Origin: Chamaecyparis obtusa
Taxonomy: Eukaryota; Streptophyta; Pinopsida; Cupressales; Cupressaceae
Direction of reading: 5' to 3'
NCBI GenBank assembly: GCA_027943335.1
Contig: BSBK01002080.1
Coordinates: 1,306,001-1,370,000, forward strand
Length of the DNA stretch: 64,000 bases
Below, piece after piece: positions 9,849 to 22,631 of the stretch. Below the pieces are notes generated by a model, which was not told where the DNA came from, searched no databases, and saw only the letters and a program-made list of their open reading frames with translations. A program made the position numbers and the translations under genes. Position 1 is the stretch's first letter. Every line of letters starts with the position of its first letter.

Positions 9849-12800
9849 ATGCCTCCACGAAGAGAACGTGGCGGAAGAGCTGGTGTTGTAACACCTGAGG
9901 TTAGAGAGCTGCAGAGACAAGTGCGAGCATTGCAAGAAGAGATTCGCAGAGGAATGAATCTTAATATCAGAGATGAAAGCGAGGATGAAGCCGAAGAAGA
10001 ATATCAAGAAGGAGAAGCTGAAATTGTGAACCAGGAGGAAGAAAGACTTTTTCGGGCGATTTCCAAGATTGGGAAAAGACCTAAGATTGAGGTTCCTACA
10101 TTTTCTGAAAATCTTAACCTAGAGGAATTGATCGACTGGATCAATGAATGTGAGGAGTATTTTGAGTATGAAGATGTTGAGGATCCTGATAGGGTCAAAT
10201 TTGCGAAGGCTAGACTGAAAGGTCATGCGAAGATCTGGTGGCAAGAAATTCAATTAGAGCGAAATAGAAGAGGGAAAGATAAAATCACAAGATGGGATCG
10301 GATGGTGGATAAATTGAAGCGACAGTTCATTCCTGTTGATTATGAGCTTGACCTACTAAAGAAAATGCAGAGTTTGAAGCAAGCAGGAAGATCTGTTCAG
10401 GAGTATACAGAGGAGTTCTACCGACTTCTCATCAGAACAGGCCATGCAGAAGCTGATAAGGAGAAAGTTGCCCGATACCTTAATGGGTTAAGGCCAAGCA
10501 TTCAGGAGGAGTTGAATCTGGTTCGAATGAACAGTATTGAAGAGGCATACCAGTTTGCCCTAAAAGTGGAGGAAAAGCTGAACAAGAAGTTTGAGAGCAG
10601 ACAAAATGGAAGAGGTTGCGGTGGACGATCTGGTGGACGGTCATATGGTGGCCGAAATGAAGATCTGAAAAAGAAGGATGAGGCCAGTAGCAGTCAAAAT
10701 CAGTGAGGAAATAATTCCAATCGCTTCCAGGATCAGAATAATAGAGATCAGAGAGGAAGAGGAAGAGGACAAGGATCTGGAAGAGGTGGCTTCCGTGGAA
10801 CATGTTTTCACTGTGGAGAAGAAGGTCATAGGGCATTTGAATGTCCTCAGCGCCAAGGCAGAACAGACAGGAGAAATGAAGGCCAGGCCAGAGTTGCACA
10901 TGTAGATGAAGATGCCAGATCATCAAATTCTGAAGATGCTGAAAGAGGAGAAACATTGATTAACAGAAGAGTCCTGTTGAGTGGTGAGAATGAACCTGAG
11001 CAAAGGAGAAGCCTGTTTCACACTAGGTGCAAGTGTGAAGGTAAATGTTGTGATGTGATTATTGATAGTGGAAGCACTGACAATTTGGTGTCAGAAGAGA
11101 TGGTGACAAAGTTGAAACTCAAGAGACAGAAACACCCACATCCATATCGGATTACCTGGGTACAGGATGACCACAAGGTCATGGTCAATGAACAATGCTT
11201 AGTGAAGTTCAAGATCGGCGAGTACCAAGATGAGGTACTATGTGATATCATCTCTATGGATGCATGTCATCTGTTATTGGGTAGACCGTGGCAGTTTGAC
11301 AGATGTGCTGTACACGATGGTCGTGCGAATACCTATTCCCTGACAAAGGATGGAGTGCGACATAAGCTAAAGCCATTGAAGGAGACCGAAGAAAAGGTAT
11401 GTGGTAATGGAAGAATAACATTTGTTGATGGAAGGAAATTCCTAGATGGTATGAGGCATGAGCATGTATGTTTTGCTTTAATTCTAAAAGCTGGTAAAGA
11501 GGAAGTAGAAGATGTTCCTGTAGAAGTTGCAGATTTGTTAAATGAGTTTCAGGATATTGTATCCGATAACGTGCCTGATAGATTACCACCAGTCAGGAAG
11601 ATCAGTCATCAGATGGACTTGATCCCAGGAGCGAGTTTGCCGAATAAGGCAGCACACAGAATGACACCTGCAGAAAGTGAGGAGTTGAACAGACAAGTGC
11701 ATGAACTGTTACAGAAAGGATTGATTCGAGAGAGTCTGAGTCCCTGTGCTATACCAGCGGTATTAGCACCAAAGAAGAATGGAGAGTGGAGGATGTGTAC
11801 AGATTCCAGAGCAATAAACAAGATCACAATCAAGTACAGGTTTCCATTGCCACGAATGGATGATATTATGGATTGTTTGAGTGGAGCTGTGTATTTCTCA
11901 AAGATAGATCTGATAAGTGGATATCATCAGATTCGGATCAGAGAAGGAGATGAATGGAAGACTGCCTTCAAGATAAAGAAAGGACTGTATGAGTGGTTAG
12001 TCATGCCTTTTGGGCTAACCAATGCACCGAGCACTTTCATGCGGCTCATGAATGAGGTTCTGAAAGAATTTCTGGGTAAGTTTGTCATTGTTTACCTAGA
12101 TGATATTTTGATCTTTAGTAAGACATTGGATGAGCATATGATGCATATTCGTATGGTATTTGAGAAGTTGAGAGAAGAGAAATTGTTGATTAATTTGAAG
12201 AAGTGCAGTTTTGTGAAGAAAGAGTTAGTGTATTTGGGATTTGTAGTTTCAGCAGAAGGTTTAAAAATGGACCCAGAGAAGGTACAGGCTATCCTCGAAT
12301 GGCCTACTCCAAGGAGTGCTACTGAGGTAAGATCTTTTCATGGTTTGGCTAGCTTTTACAGAAAGTTTATCAGAAATTTTAGCAGTATTTGTGGACCCTT
12401 GACTGAAACAATGAGAGGGGATAGAAAAGAGTTTAAGTGGACTAATGGGGCAGAAAAGAGTTTTCAATTATTGAAACAAAAAGTTACAGAACAACCTGTT
12501 TTAGCACTTCCAGATTTTAATAAGGTGTTTCAAGTAGATTGTGATGCTAGTGGTACTGCAATAGGAGCTGTTATGAGCCAAGAAGGTAAACCTGTTGCTT
12601 ATTTCAATGAGAAGTTAAATGATGCCAAGAGGAAGTATTTTGTTTATGATCAGGAATTTTATGCTATAGTTCAGGCATTAAAGAAGTGGAGACATTATCT
12701 GCTTCCTAAGGAGTTTGTTTTGTATACTGATCATCAAGCTTTGCAATATTTGAATAGTCAAAGAAAGTTGAATCAGAGGCATTTGAAATGGGTTGAGTTT

Positions 12801-14357
12801 TTGTAGAGTTATACATTTGTTTTGAAACACAGAAGTGGAAAGTCTAATAGGGTTGCAGATGCTCTTAGCAGAAGGCAACTATTGCTGACAGAAATGCAGA
12901 TTGAGGTGGTTGGGTTCAAGGAACTCAAAAATTTGTATCCAGAGGATCCTGATTTTGGTGAAGCTTGGAAAGCTTGTACAGAACCTGTTACTCTAGACAG
13001 GACGAAATGGCTAGATTTCATCATCCAGGACGATATGCTATTCAAAGGGAGTCAATTGTGCATTCCACGAAGTTCTATGAGGGAGAATCTCATCAAGGAG
13101 AAGCATAGCGGAGGATTGGCTAGACATTTTGGTCGTGACAAAACCCTTGGTTTGGTTAGTGAGAATTATTATTGGCCACAGTTGCAGCAAGATGTGAAGA
13201 AGTTTGTACAGAGTTGCAGAGTATGTCAGATGGCAAAAGGAGTGAAGCAGAATACAGGGTTGTATCAGCCATTACCTATACCAGAGAAGCCTTGGGAGGA
13301 TATCAGCATGGACTTTGTTCTTGGTTTACCGAGGACTCAGCGGGGACATGATTCAATTTTTGTAGTGGTTGACAGATTTTCGAAGATGGCACATTTCATT
13401 CCCTGCAAGAAGACTAATGATGCTGTTCATGTAGGAGAATTGTTTTTCAGAGAAGTAGTGAGACTTCATGGTTTGCCAAAGACCATAGTTTCAGATCGGG
13501 ACACTAAGTTTGTTGGATATTTCTGGCGTACATTGTGGAAGAAGTTGAAGATAGATTTGAAGTTCAGTTCATCACATCATCCCCAGATTGATGGATAGAC
13601 AGAGGTGGTGAATAGGAGTTTGGGAAATTTGCTGAGATGTTTGGTTGGAGATAAGCCAACAGGATGGGATTTGATTTTACCACAGGCAGAATTTTCATAC
13701 AATAATTCTGTCAACAGGAGCACTGATAAATCACCATTCCAGATTATATTTGGAAGTAGTCCGAGAAATGCATCTGAATTAAGGAAGATAGATAAAGGAG
13801 AAATAAGTAGTGCTGAAGCTGAGGATTTTGCAGAACACTTGAAGAACATCCATGAGGAGGTGAGGAAACATATTAACAAGATGAACGTACAGTATAAGGC
13901 TAAGGCAGATGAGAAAAGGAGGCATAAGGAATTTTAGGTTGGAGATGAAGTCATAGTTCATTTGCGGAAGGAGCGGTTTCCAGTTGGTACATATAACAAG
14001 CTGAAAATGAAGAAGTTTGGACCATGCAGGATACTGAAGAAACATGATTCAGGAAACGCATATGAGGTAGAATTGCCTAGTGAGCTGAATATTTCACCAG
14101 TGTTTAACATTTCAGATCTGACAGAGTATCATGAAGGAGGTGTTGAAGATGAGGTTACAGCAGCACAGTGGAGTATTCCAGCAACTAGTTCAGACACTAA
14201 GGAGATCGAAGATATACTGGACAGTCGTGTTGGCAGAAGCACAAGGAACAGGACATATGAAGAATATCTGGTCAAGTGGAAAGGACGACCCATTGAAGAT
14301 TCATCATGGCTGACAAAGGAGGAGGTTAGCCATCTTGGTTTTCCTCTGCACCCCTGA
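9849..14357 (+). pseudogene. Chromovirus gag-pol frame with four in-frame stops
   Basis: One frame of 1503 codons runs from an ATG at 9849 (the GTG at 9819 is upstream and less likely) to TGA at 14355. Order: gag capsid region; CX2CX4HX4C zinc knuckle (10803-10844); aspartic protease with a DSG motif at 11064; reverse transcriptase with YLDD at 12093-12104; RNase H (VDCDASG near 12530, TDHQAL near 12730); integrase with an HHCC zinc region near 13100-13230 and DDE residues at 13311, 13494 and 13602; C-terminal chromodomain (about 14200-14340, EYLVKWKG). The chromodomain normally steers integration into heterochromatin. The frame is broken only by stops: TGA 10704, TAG 12804, TAG 13596, TAG 13935. 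There is no frameshift and all key catalytic residues remain. Three stops could each be a CAG Gln codon changed by one C-to-T, and the TGA could be a former CGA. Confidence 0.95.
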
Positions 14358-14395
14358 GTCGTGACAGGGTCACTTCTCAAATTACCCCGGGTGTC

Positions 14396-15250
14396 TGATG
14401 CAGGAGCATCCTGGGTGTAAGAGCAATCTTGCATCACCCAAAAATATTTCTGTTTTTATTCAATAAGGGTTATTTTGTGCAGAGCTACTATTTATGGAAA
14501 GTTACTATTTTTGGTAATTTTTGTATGTGCTCAGAATGATCTGATTTCTTTCTTGGAGGTTCATTTTGGTCATATAAGTCTGCCAGTAAAGTTTCATTGC
14601 CAGATCAAGTGTATATTGGAAGATATTGAAGATTTTCGGTATTGGCAGCAGGGTACAGAAACTTTGAACTCAATTTTGAAGGCTTTAGAGGCCCCGGATG
14701 AGGTCGAAAATTTGGGTGACGAGCGCTTGCGCCGGTCAAGCTTGTAGAGCGCTTCGTGGCGTTTCCGAAATGGGGTTATAGTAGCCGAGCGGGTCAACTG
14801 GTGATGACTTATGGTCTTCGGAAGTTGGGCCACCTGAAATGGCGAAAAATAATTTTCTTCAAAATTTTTGTTCGGGTTTCAAAAGTTATTTTGAGCCGAC
14901 TATGATGTAATAAAATATAAAATAAAATAATTCTAAGTTTGGTCGGCCTTATTGGCTAAAATTCTGGAACCTTCCCAGGCGGTGGATAATTGCCTATATA
15001 AGGAAGGCTGTATTATTGTCTTAGGCAGTTCAGAATAGTTCTGGGTAGTAGATTTGGGTATTGATTCGAGGCTTTATCCTACAGAATATTGTAAGGGAAT
15101 GCCCATGTGGCTTTGCATATTGTAATTCTGAAAGTTTGTAATTCCACATTTGTGGAGATAATAAGAAGCCAATTTTCTGTTCTTGCATATTGTTGTTGTT
15201 TCTCTATTTCTGTTATGTGTTTGTGGTATTAAGGGGAGCACCCTTCATCA
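14396..15250 (+). repeat. 3' LTR of the chromovirus (855 bp)
   Basis: It has the same ends and length as the 5' copy, with about 15 substitutions and a TATA box near 14994-15003. The roughly 35 bases upstream are not a convincing polypurine tract; the nearest purine run (AAAGGAGGAGG) is about 80 bp upstream, inside the end of the reading frame. Confidence 0.97.
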
Positions 15251-15255
15251 GAGTT

Positions 15256-15636
15256 TTTCATGCCAGAAGACAAGTGCACAAAAGTAGGAAGGCATAAGGT
15301 CAAAAATAATGAAGGTTTTCACACAGACTGAAAACATCATGGATTTTCAAAAACATTGTGGGTTTTTGACACTTGGGCAGATTCTAAAATTTGTTTCCTG
15401 TAGACGTTAGAACTTGAATAATTTTCTAGATTTGTGAATTAGGAGATGCGATCTGGACTGGAGCTAGGTGACACAATAAAGAGCACGGGGCTAAGAGCAC
15501 AAACCATGAAATCAAGTGGATTTTCATCACACATTAGAACTATGACTTGCAGGCATGGTAGGACAACATGACAAAACATTTGCAGGGAACAAGCCATTTT
15601 CATAGGATTTTGCACTGACAGGAAAATGGACTAACA
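15256..15636 (-). repeat. LTR fragment F, proximal part
   Basis: On the minus strand it begins TGTTAGTCCATTTTCC, the same start as the E 5' LTR at 19149, and follows that LTR in inverted orientation (15636 down pairs with 19149 up to about 19470). It is the start of a minus-strand LTR that inserted into element C. The rest of F lies beyond element A, off the left side. Confidence 0.75.
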
Positions 15637-16451
15637 GGGGACATAATCTTTTATTTTTTTTCTGCTTGTATGTGAAAATCTAACAAATTTGGAAATTCTG
15701 GATTGAAATAGTGTCCATCTATAAGAGCCTCTATATCGAATTGGATGGCAATGTGTACCTTGACCATTGATACCCAAAAAATTCAAGGAAGTTTGATCTA
15801 ACTATTGTCTTTTTGAGTGAGATCTTTCTCCTATTGTGAAACGCGATCTTGCCTAAGGATGTGAATGATAAAGGGTCATTATGGGTAATTCACATTTGAT
15901 TTAGGATGATCTCTTGACTGCTTGATGTGTTTGTTTCAGCAAGGTGTATTCTGGTCATCATGATGTTTATGTTTTGATGCTTATACAAATTGCTATATTA
16001 AAATGGACATGATATTCAAGTCATCTTGGCATTTATGCCTTGATGCTTATATCTAATTTGACATTCTAAAAACAAAATCTATATTCATATGTTCATGGTT
16101 ATTTGACCAGTGGGCATTGTATTGAGTCTTGAGCATTCAAATCAGTATTCAAATGTCTATGGTTTTTATAAACTAGTGGGCATTGTATTGAATTATCCGG
16201 TTACCCAAAAAAAACCAATGATGACAAATGACTGACATATGATCAGTGACTAGGTCCTAGGTCTTAAGTTACATTTTGTTTTACATTTCATTTTACACTT
16301 TGTATGATTGCATGATCTCATGAATTGCTTGACAATCTTTAACAATCCTTCTAAAAACTATACTTAAACTACACACGAATAGTTGAATCTTATACGAAGG
16401 TCTTCTCACAGAAATGCAAGTAGTCACAATCCTTGGTTACACATCCTTTTT
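15637..16451 (+). mobile_element. Element C, left piece: 3' noncoding interior of a plus-strand A/D-family element
   Basis: The reverse complement of the A and D 3' noncoding regions (A about 1-420, D about 42370-43100) aligns here: ATGATCAGTGACTAGG, the phrase TTGATACCCAAAAAATTC and the poly-Leu-like leader words are all present. C resumes at about 37456 and ends in its 3' LTR at 39605. Its coding part would lie left of fragment F and is not visible. The right edge (about 16435-16451) is approximate. Confidence 0.75.
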
Positions 16452-16883
16452 GACATAAGAATGAGTAGTTGTCTTCATCAATACCTACAAAACATATCAT
16501 GTTTATCATTACATTTTCATTACATATTCATAATCATTCATTCCACCTATTGCATTACATACACTTTCCATAATCAAGTAAATTTGCATAACATTCATAC
16601 ATATGAAAGAAAATCATTGCATTGCATGGATCCATACATACATTCTACTCTACTCATAGCATTTACATCACATGATATCATCATACATCAAAAACATGAC
16701 AAGTACAAATGAAGTCAAAACTAAAAGTTTTGATCTCATATATATATCATAAAACTCAAAATAGTCAGGGGTGCACTACTGGCACAATGTAAAAAAGAAT
16801 GAGCTCACGTGAGCTATCAGAACAATATCAATATAAAAAGAGCAACAAAAATATTAGAAAATCTTGACAGATCAGCTGTCGGC
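16452..16883. other. AT-rich flank of the PMD unit; no gene seen
   Basis: The sequence is rich in CATTACAT/TTCATACA words and lies 3' of the PMD reading frame on the minus strand. The one 109-codon plus-strand frame here looks like low-complexity chance coding. Confidence 0.5.
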
Positions 16884-18733
16884 CTAATCCTCTCTGTCTG
16901 GTGGAGGTGGTGGTGGTGCATCTAGTACTACCTCGGCCTTAGGTGCTCTCGCTCCCTCTGATGCTATCATGTACTAAGAGTACGAAGGAACTCTTTGAGC
17001 AAGTGGAATAGTTGTGTAGTATGCAGAAACCTAGTAAGCGGATCTGGGGGTCTGATGGATAACCTCTACCTGTAATCTCTAAACCTCACCACAGAGCTCA
17101 GTGCGCTATCTATCTACCTCTAGATATCTCTCCTCCTAGTGATTACTACACACCTTCAGGTCCCAAACCTATAATCTGAGCCTCCTCATGATCTCCTATG
17201 TAGAAAATGGAACACTAGGATCAGTGTCTACTGTAGGCATGTCAGTATCCTAAGCAGGCTGCTCTATGGTCTCTACTCTCTATGCCTTATGACATCTAAC
17301 CTCTCCACCCAGATCAAAATTGGTATCCCCTTGTATGGGATTAGTATCACCACCTACAACTTGCTCAGCTGCAAGTACCTCCTCGGCACTACCGACACTC
17401 CCTAAAGTATCACCCTCTCCCCTAGTCTATCTCTATGCACCTGTCGATATACTTGTTGTGGAAGTAATGGGACAAGAGGGCCTCATCTATCCTAATGGTC
17501 TCTATGGAGGATCCATCACTCTCAGTCTTGAAGGTGTGGAGTGTACAATCAAAACCTATGTGGGTCTAGGACCCTATCCCATCGGAGCACCTGTGACATC
17601 CATCACCTCCTCCATGGAGGGTATCAACTCTATAGGGTCATAAAATCTATGAATAGGATGATCAGCAAGCCATCCAATAAATCCATCTATAAGTCCTACA
17701 TCTGTAACCTGTGGTCTATACTCCCAATCTCTACCAATGATAGCATTGTACTACTTTGAACACAAGGCATAAGAAAGCCTCAGGGTCCATCCAATTTTGA
17801 GCTCATGAGCTATCCACACATAAGTGGCGTAATCCTACGGTGCATCCTACACTCATCCATACTGATGCCATACCCTGGTGATAAGAAATCTCTCCAATAT
17901 AGAGGATGATCATCCTATCAGCACCTGGCTCTGAAAGAAGAAACTAAACTACTCTCGTGCAGTGGGCCAAGGCTCAATCTCTAAATAGGGCCTCCATCAT
18001 ACAAAGGTCATGTCATCAAGACATCATCTCCAATACTCTTCATGGCCCATATGCCCATGTATGACATATCTAGCATATATATATACATCACAGGCTCCTG
18101 TGGCTGCCTCTATGAGGTACACACTGGTCACAAAATCAGGATATGCTCCCATTCCCAAGTCTGTAAAACAAGAGCACCAGCAACAAATGTCTTGCTCTCC
18201 TAATACACTACCTCATGCATCTCAGAGAACATGTGGGCCAAAAGACACTGACCCTAGGCTAACTCGATAGGAGTCACCATCAAACGTGAAACCATAGGGG
18301 CCCAACCCATCAAAAGACTATTCTGCTAACAGTTAGACATGATGATACCATTGATCATCCCTGCTATAATACACTCTAGTCTGTGAGACTATCCATAATG
18401 CTACACCAGGGTCTCCCATGAAATAGACCCAGTCAACTGAGTGTCATCTCCAAAGAGACGTTTAAAAGCTAATAATCCTAAGTTTGCTGAACTCACATAC
18501 GTTGGATGTTGACTACTATAGAATGGAATCTGTAAAATCCTATAAACATCCTTTGGAGTCACAGTGAGCTCTCTAGTAGGAAGATGAAATGTTTGGGTCT
18601 CTGAGTGGAATCTCTCTATCAATACCATCAAAAGACCATGATTTACCCTAATCTCAGGTAAATAGATCAAATACTCAAAACTGCAAGCAGCAAGATGTAC
18701 TCTCATTGGATCAGGCAAGGAAACACAGAGCCT
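16884..18733 (-). pseudogene. Plant mobile domain (PMD) protein, exon 2, decayed
   Basis: The minus-strand frame starting at 18733 shows PMD hallmarks: HGLLMVLIERFHSETQTFHL followed by PTRELTVTPKDVYRILQIP, and further on ALVLQTWEWEHI. PMD proteins (the MAIN/MAIL1 family, PF10536) act in plant nuclei in silencing and genome stability, and related copies are carried by transposons. Downstream come a variable acidic region (about 17280-17400), a probable short helical region and a PPPPPP run before a TAG at 16884-16886. About 20 in-frame stops and one frameshift (between about 17970 and 18160) make it a pseudogene. The frame joins exon 1 at 37217-37300 in phase 0: an acceptor CTTAG ends at 18734. 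A mobile-element-borne PMD is more likely than a resident host gene, because the unit lies inside a retrotransposon. Confidence 0.75.
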
Positions 18734-19148
18734 CTAAGTGGTTGGATGAGAGATACATACATGAACATCAGGATATATGATGTACACAACACAAAAACAA
18801 GGAACCCTATTAGTATTTTGGTTGAAAAATAGGCTACACATATATGAATGGAATAGTTTGCTATTTTAGAAGGTAGATCGAAGACTTAGTAATCAAGCTC
18901 AAAGTTCAAAAAATTCAAAATTTTTCCCTAGAAATGAGTTTGGGGCTCACTATTTTTCAAACGACAAAGCAGATTGGTAGAAAAACTTGTACGAGTTTTC
19001 ACTAGTTACCATACAACAAATCATGATGATACGACACTGTATACCTCCTCCTATGAGTTAGGAGGGACTCGATGAAATGTCGTACGAATCTTGGGTCCCT
19101 CTCATATGAGTCTTGGGGGTTAATGTAATGACAATCTAACTAGGGTTG
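18734..19148 (-). other. PMD intron, left part, target of element E
   Basis: Together with 37069-37216 this makes a native intron of about 560 bp, now stretched to about 18.5 kb by elements E and B. It holds a few TCGTACGA-like motif copies (about 18980-19100), like those in gypsy leaders. The five bases before E are GGTTG. Confidence 0.55.
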
Positions 19149-21369
19149 TGTTAGTCCATTTTCCAATCATAGCAAAAATCCAATGAAAATGGCATGTTCC
19201 CTACAAATGTTTCATAATGTTGTCTCTACCCGGCCAGCAGTCACACTTTTATTTTGCGAAGAAAATCTATGAGGTTTTATGATGTGCCCCCTTAGCCCTG
19301 TGCTCTTTATTGTGTCACCTAGCTCCAGTGTAGATCGCATCTCCTAATTCACAAAACCCTAGGAGAATTTTAAGTTTTAAGGTTTGCAGGAAATGTTCTC
19401 AGAATCTACCTAAGTGTCGAAAACCCACAATGTTTTGAAAACCCTGGATGTTTTCGATCTTCTGCTAAAAACCCTATGTGTTTTTGACCTCACATTTCTT
19501 CCCTTTTCCCGACACTCCTTGTTTGTCAATCTTATTGCACAGGTGCGATCAGATGGTGGGCCCAGGTCTTTAGGGGCTTTAAAATGATTGGTTGTCACAT
19601 GATCGCATGTCAAAAAATTTTGACATGCGACCATGCGACCGGTTACTTCTTATGCTAGGGCCCGTTGGCAGGTGGTGATTTGGCATCTTCCAGTTGGTTT
19701 GAGGTGGCAAGATGGAAAATGGGCCCAGTTCATTTAGAAAGATCCTTGATCCTATGGTTGTCGTGTGATCACATGGAATCTTTCCAGCCCATGTGATCAT
19801 GCGACCACCATTTGATTTCAAAGGCTTATTTGTGGTGGGACCTGTCTGCTCGGTGGTGATGATGATGTGCTTGATTCTCATTGGTCAGTGGGGTGATGAG
19901 CTGGATGTTGTCAGTGGGGCTATAGTTTTCAAAGGAAGTAGAGTGTTTGCAAGTCTATGAAGATCATGTGGTTGTCATTATACTGCTAAGGTGAGATGCT
20001 CAACTTTTAGCATCGCGGTGTAACGATGACTGTCAATTTTGTTTAAAGAAGTATAAAGCACGTGGAGCCCACGAGATGGAGTGGATCTAACATTCAGGAC
20101 TTAAAGTTGGTCTCAGTTTGAATATCGACTGTTGATTCTATGATGGTGCCATAAAGTGACCATTGCTACAAGGTTTCAAATTTGCAGAGGGTTTTCTGTG
20201 ACCAGAAGGACCAAAATTCAATGCAAAAGCGACTAGTGCTAGTGGGAGATGATCTGTTTGCCATTGCAATGTGGTCCAGCGAGTGCCATGATTAATTGTA
20301 GAGACCTTTGTGCCATGTGAAGGACTATTTTATTGCTCAAGGCATGTTGTAAGTGACTGATTTAATCAATTTTCATGGTAGATTCATGATCTCTGGTACA
20401 GTACTCTAAGATTTTTCATGATTACAGATCATTCTTGGATCTACCTTCTCCTAGATCACCTGGTTTTCATCTTTGTAGTAATTTTTTGGTTGTTTCAGTT
20501 GGTTGGGTAGTTGAAACCCTAACCCTAGCTACCTGAAGTTTGATGCATCTTCTTTGAGGATTCCAAGGTAGCTAGTGGTATAAATAGTTAGTTTTTCGAC
20601 TTAGAGAGGGTTCCAAGACTTCTTTTTTGGTCCTGGGTTGCAGACTTATGTATTTTTTGATGAAGGAGAAATTGGATTTTAGGCCTGCTTCCTATCTTAG
20701 TGTTGCTTTGATTGTATATTGATTCTGAGCATGTTAATGAGAATGCTATTGGGTTCTAATCCTGCATTTGTGTATGTCTTCCTGTCTTGGTTCTAGGCTC
20801 ATATATGTTAATTTCACAAAGTGTATTAGCATATGGTGAACAAAGAGCATTTTGAAGTCATCTCTGAGTTCCTAACAAAGTTAGGATGAAAGTCTTTTGG
20901 ATGAGTTTAGTGAGTTTACAACCAAGTAAGAATTTGATGTTCTAAGTGCTTGAGGGAGAGGGGTAATAGGCAAAGCACTTATCCTAAGCCTAAGAGTGTT
21001 TGACTTAAGATCTTGAGCTGATATATACAATTGGGTGATTCTTTGCCTTAGGTTAAGGCACTGGTCCATTCTCTGGAATCTTTTCATGGTTTTCAACCAC
21101 ACACACAATTTAAATGATCATACCTTCAATTTTTTTGTAAAAGACCTATTTGAATATCTATTTGGTGACTCCTTTAGAGAAGTGAGTCAAGGGTACACCC
21201 ACCCAAGCTTAAGGCTTAAAGTGAAGAAGGATCTCATTGTTGATCCTTGTCAGTTGGCCCTCTTCCTTGTGGACTTTGGAGTGGTGATAGAGTCAAAGTT
21301 TTGTTTAAATTATCCATCAAAGTGTAAATCTACAAGTTGAAGATCAGAGGGAATAATCCACAACCAAAA
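19149..21369 (+). repeat. 5' LTR of element E (about 2.2 kb)
   Basis: The start TGTTAGTCC is set by comparison with the inverted fragment F. The 3' copy shares only 19681 onward. A TATA box TATAAATA lies at 20579-20586. The end (CAACCAAAA, against CAACCAACA in the 3' copy) lies three bases before the PBS. The portion 19560-19640 is rich in short palindromes containing CATGCGACC or GGTCGCATG. Confidence 0.8.
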
Positions 21370-21372
21370 AAA

Positions 21373-21390
21373 TGGTGACTCCGCTGGGGA
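21373..21390 (+). other. Primer-binding site of element E (tRNA-Arg type)
   Basis: The 18-mer beginning TGGTGACTCCGCTGGGGA complements the 3' end of plant tRNA-Arg(ACG) with one mismatch (T for C at the fourth base). Confidence 0.85.
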
Positions 21391-21512
21391 GAGTCTAGAG
21401 ATAAAAGTTTGCAAAGTACACTCTTGTTTTCCTATTATACATAGTTAAAGGATTTCCCACTTTGTGGGTGGTGACTCAAAAGGGTTAGAATTAGTGTTAT
21501 AGACTACAAAAG

Positions 21513-22631
21513 ATGGAAAAAAGAAAGAATACTAGATCCTTTGTTAGAAAAAATTTGGAGGTCACTCTGGATCAATTGCCTAGATAGGAGAAGAAGAGTT
21601 GGATTAGAAGAAATGGTGAGTCCACTAGTGCTCCCATAAGAGAACAAAGAAATACCAGAGGTAGAGTACCACATGTTTCCTCAAGTGAGGAAGGTTTACA
21701 AGACAGAGTTTCTAGATCAGATGGTGGTCACTCTGAAGATAAATTTTATGATACCCTAGAGGCTATATTTCAAGACAAGGGTCCATTGCCTGAAGGTCAA
21801 GATGAACAAGCTAGAGAGATTGGTTTGGAGATTGATCTAAATCCTGATGAGGACATACCCATGAGGCAGCCCATGGAACCAAGGCAAGTGCATTTCCCAT
21901 ATTAGCATCCTACTGATGTGGAAGTTTCATCAAGCTCTGAAGACAACATGATAGATCCACATGACCTGAATGCACTTAGGTTGCAGTTGGCAGAGTAGGA
22001 TACCATATATAAAAGATTACAAGAGGAGAGAGAGGCTGAAAAGGTAAATGCTTTATTGGAGAGGCAGTCTCTATTGAGGAAAATTAGTGAAATGAAAGAG
22101 AAATAAGTTTCTTGCTTCTGCTCCTAGGGCTTTGCAACATGATGTTTTTGGTGATCTTGAAGCTTTGAGGAGTGAGTAGGAGTGCTTGTTGCAAGACCAT
22201 GTGTTTGATGAAGAGGGCCCTGTGATCAGACAAGTGCAAAGTTATGCTCCTTTGCCCAAGGATAAGGATGGACATAGGATCACTAGGCTTGCTATTGTTA
22301 TTAATGAGAAAGGAAAGTAGAAGATGGTGGGTGACTAAGAAAGAAAACTAGTGACAATACCAAAAATCCCACCACCTAATTCAAGTAAGGAAATAGAGAT
22401 AGAGAGAAAAAGAAAGGAGGATGAAGCTCTAGCTCAAGAATTGGAAAGAGCTGAGATTGATGCTGCTATTACGAAAAAGAGAAGAAAGATCCAGTTCTTG
22501 AAGGCTTCATCAGATAATGTTCATGGCCCTTCTATTGTTGAATTACATATGCCATCTATGAACACTATTATTCCACCTAGCAATGCTACTACTAGCAATC
22601 GTATTCCTAATGCATCCACCATACTAGTTGT
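21513..22631 (+). pseudogene. gag of element E, N-terminal part
   Basis: From an ATG at 21513 a charged, hydrophilic gag N-terminus reads through at least three in-frame TAG codons to about 22105. A frameshift there moves the reading to the frame that is open from 22351 (a Lys/Glu-rich helical stretch, EIEIERKRKEDEALAQELE) up to the insertion of B at 22631. The frame resumes after B: removing B plus one copy of its 5-bp duplication leaves the phase unchanged. This region precedes the capsid domain and has no catalytic motif. Confidence 0.75.

Larger units (their letters stand above)
8893..15250 (+). mobile_element. Complete Ty3/gypsy chromovirus, 6358 bp, TSD GAGTT
   Basis: Two 855-bp LTRs with TGATG...CATCA ends flank a 4.65-kb internal region holding PBS and a gag-pol frame with a C-terminal chromodomain. 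A perfect 5-bp duplication GAGTT lies at 8888-8892 and 15251-15255. By eye the LTRs differ at about 15 positions (about 1.8 percent), nearly all transitions, so the insertion is recent compared with its surroundings. It interrupts LTR fragment F. Four in-frame stops mean this copy cannot make its own polyprotein. Confidence 0.97.

Noticed and set aside
17320..17643. Plus-strand 107-aa ORF
   Set aside because: It is the antisense shadow of the PMD frame.
19676..19681. E 5' LTR starting at 19681
   Set aside because: Similarity with the 3' copy starts there, but fragment F shows the LTR starts at 19149. The flanks of 19681 and the 3' end share no duplication.
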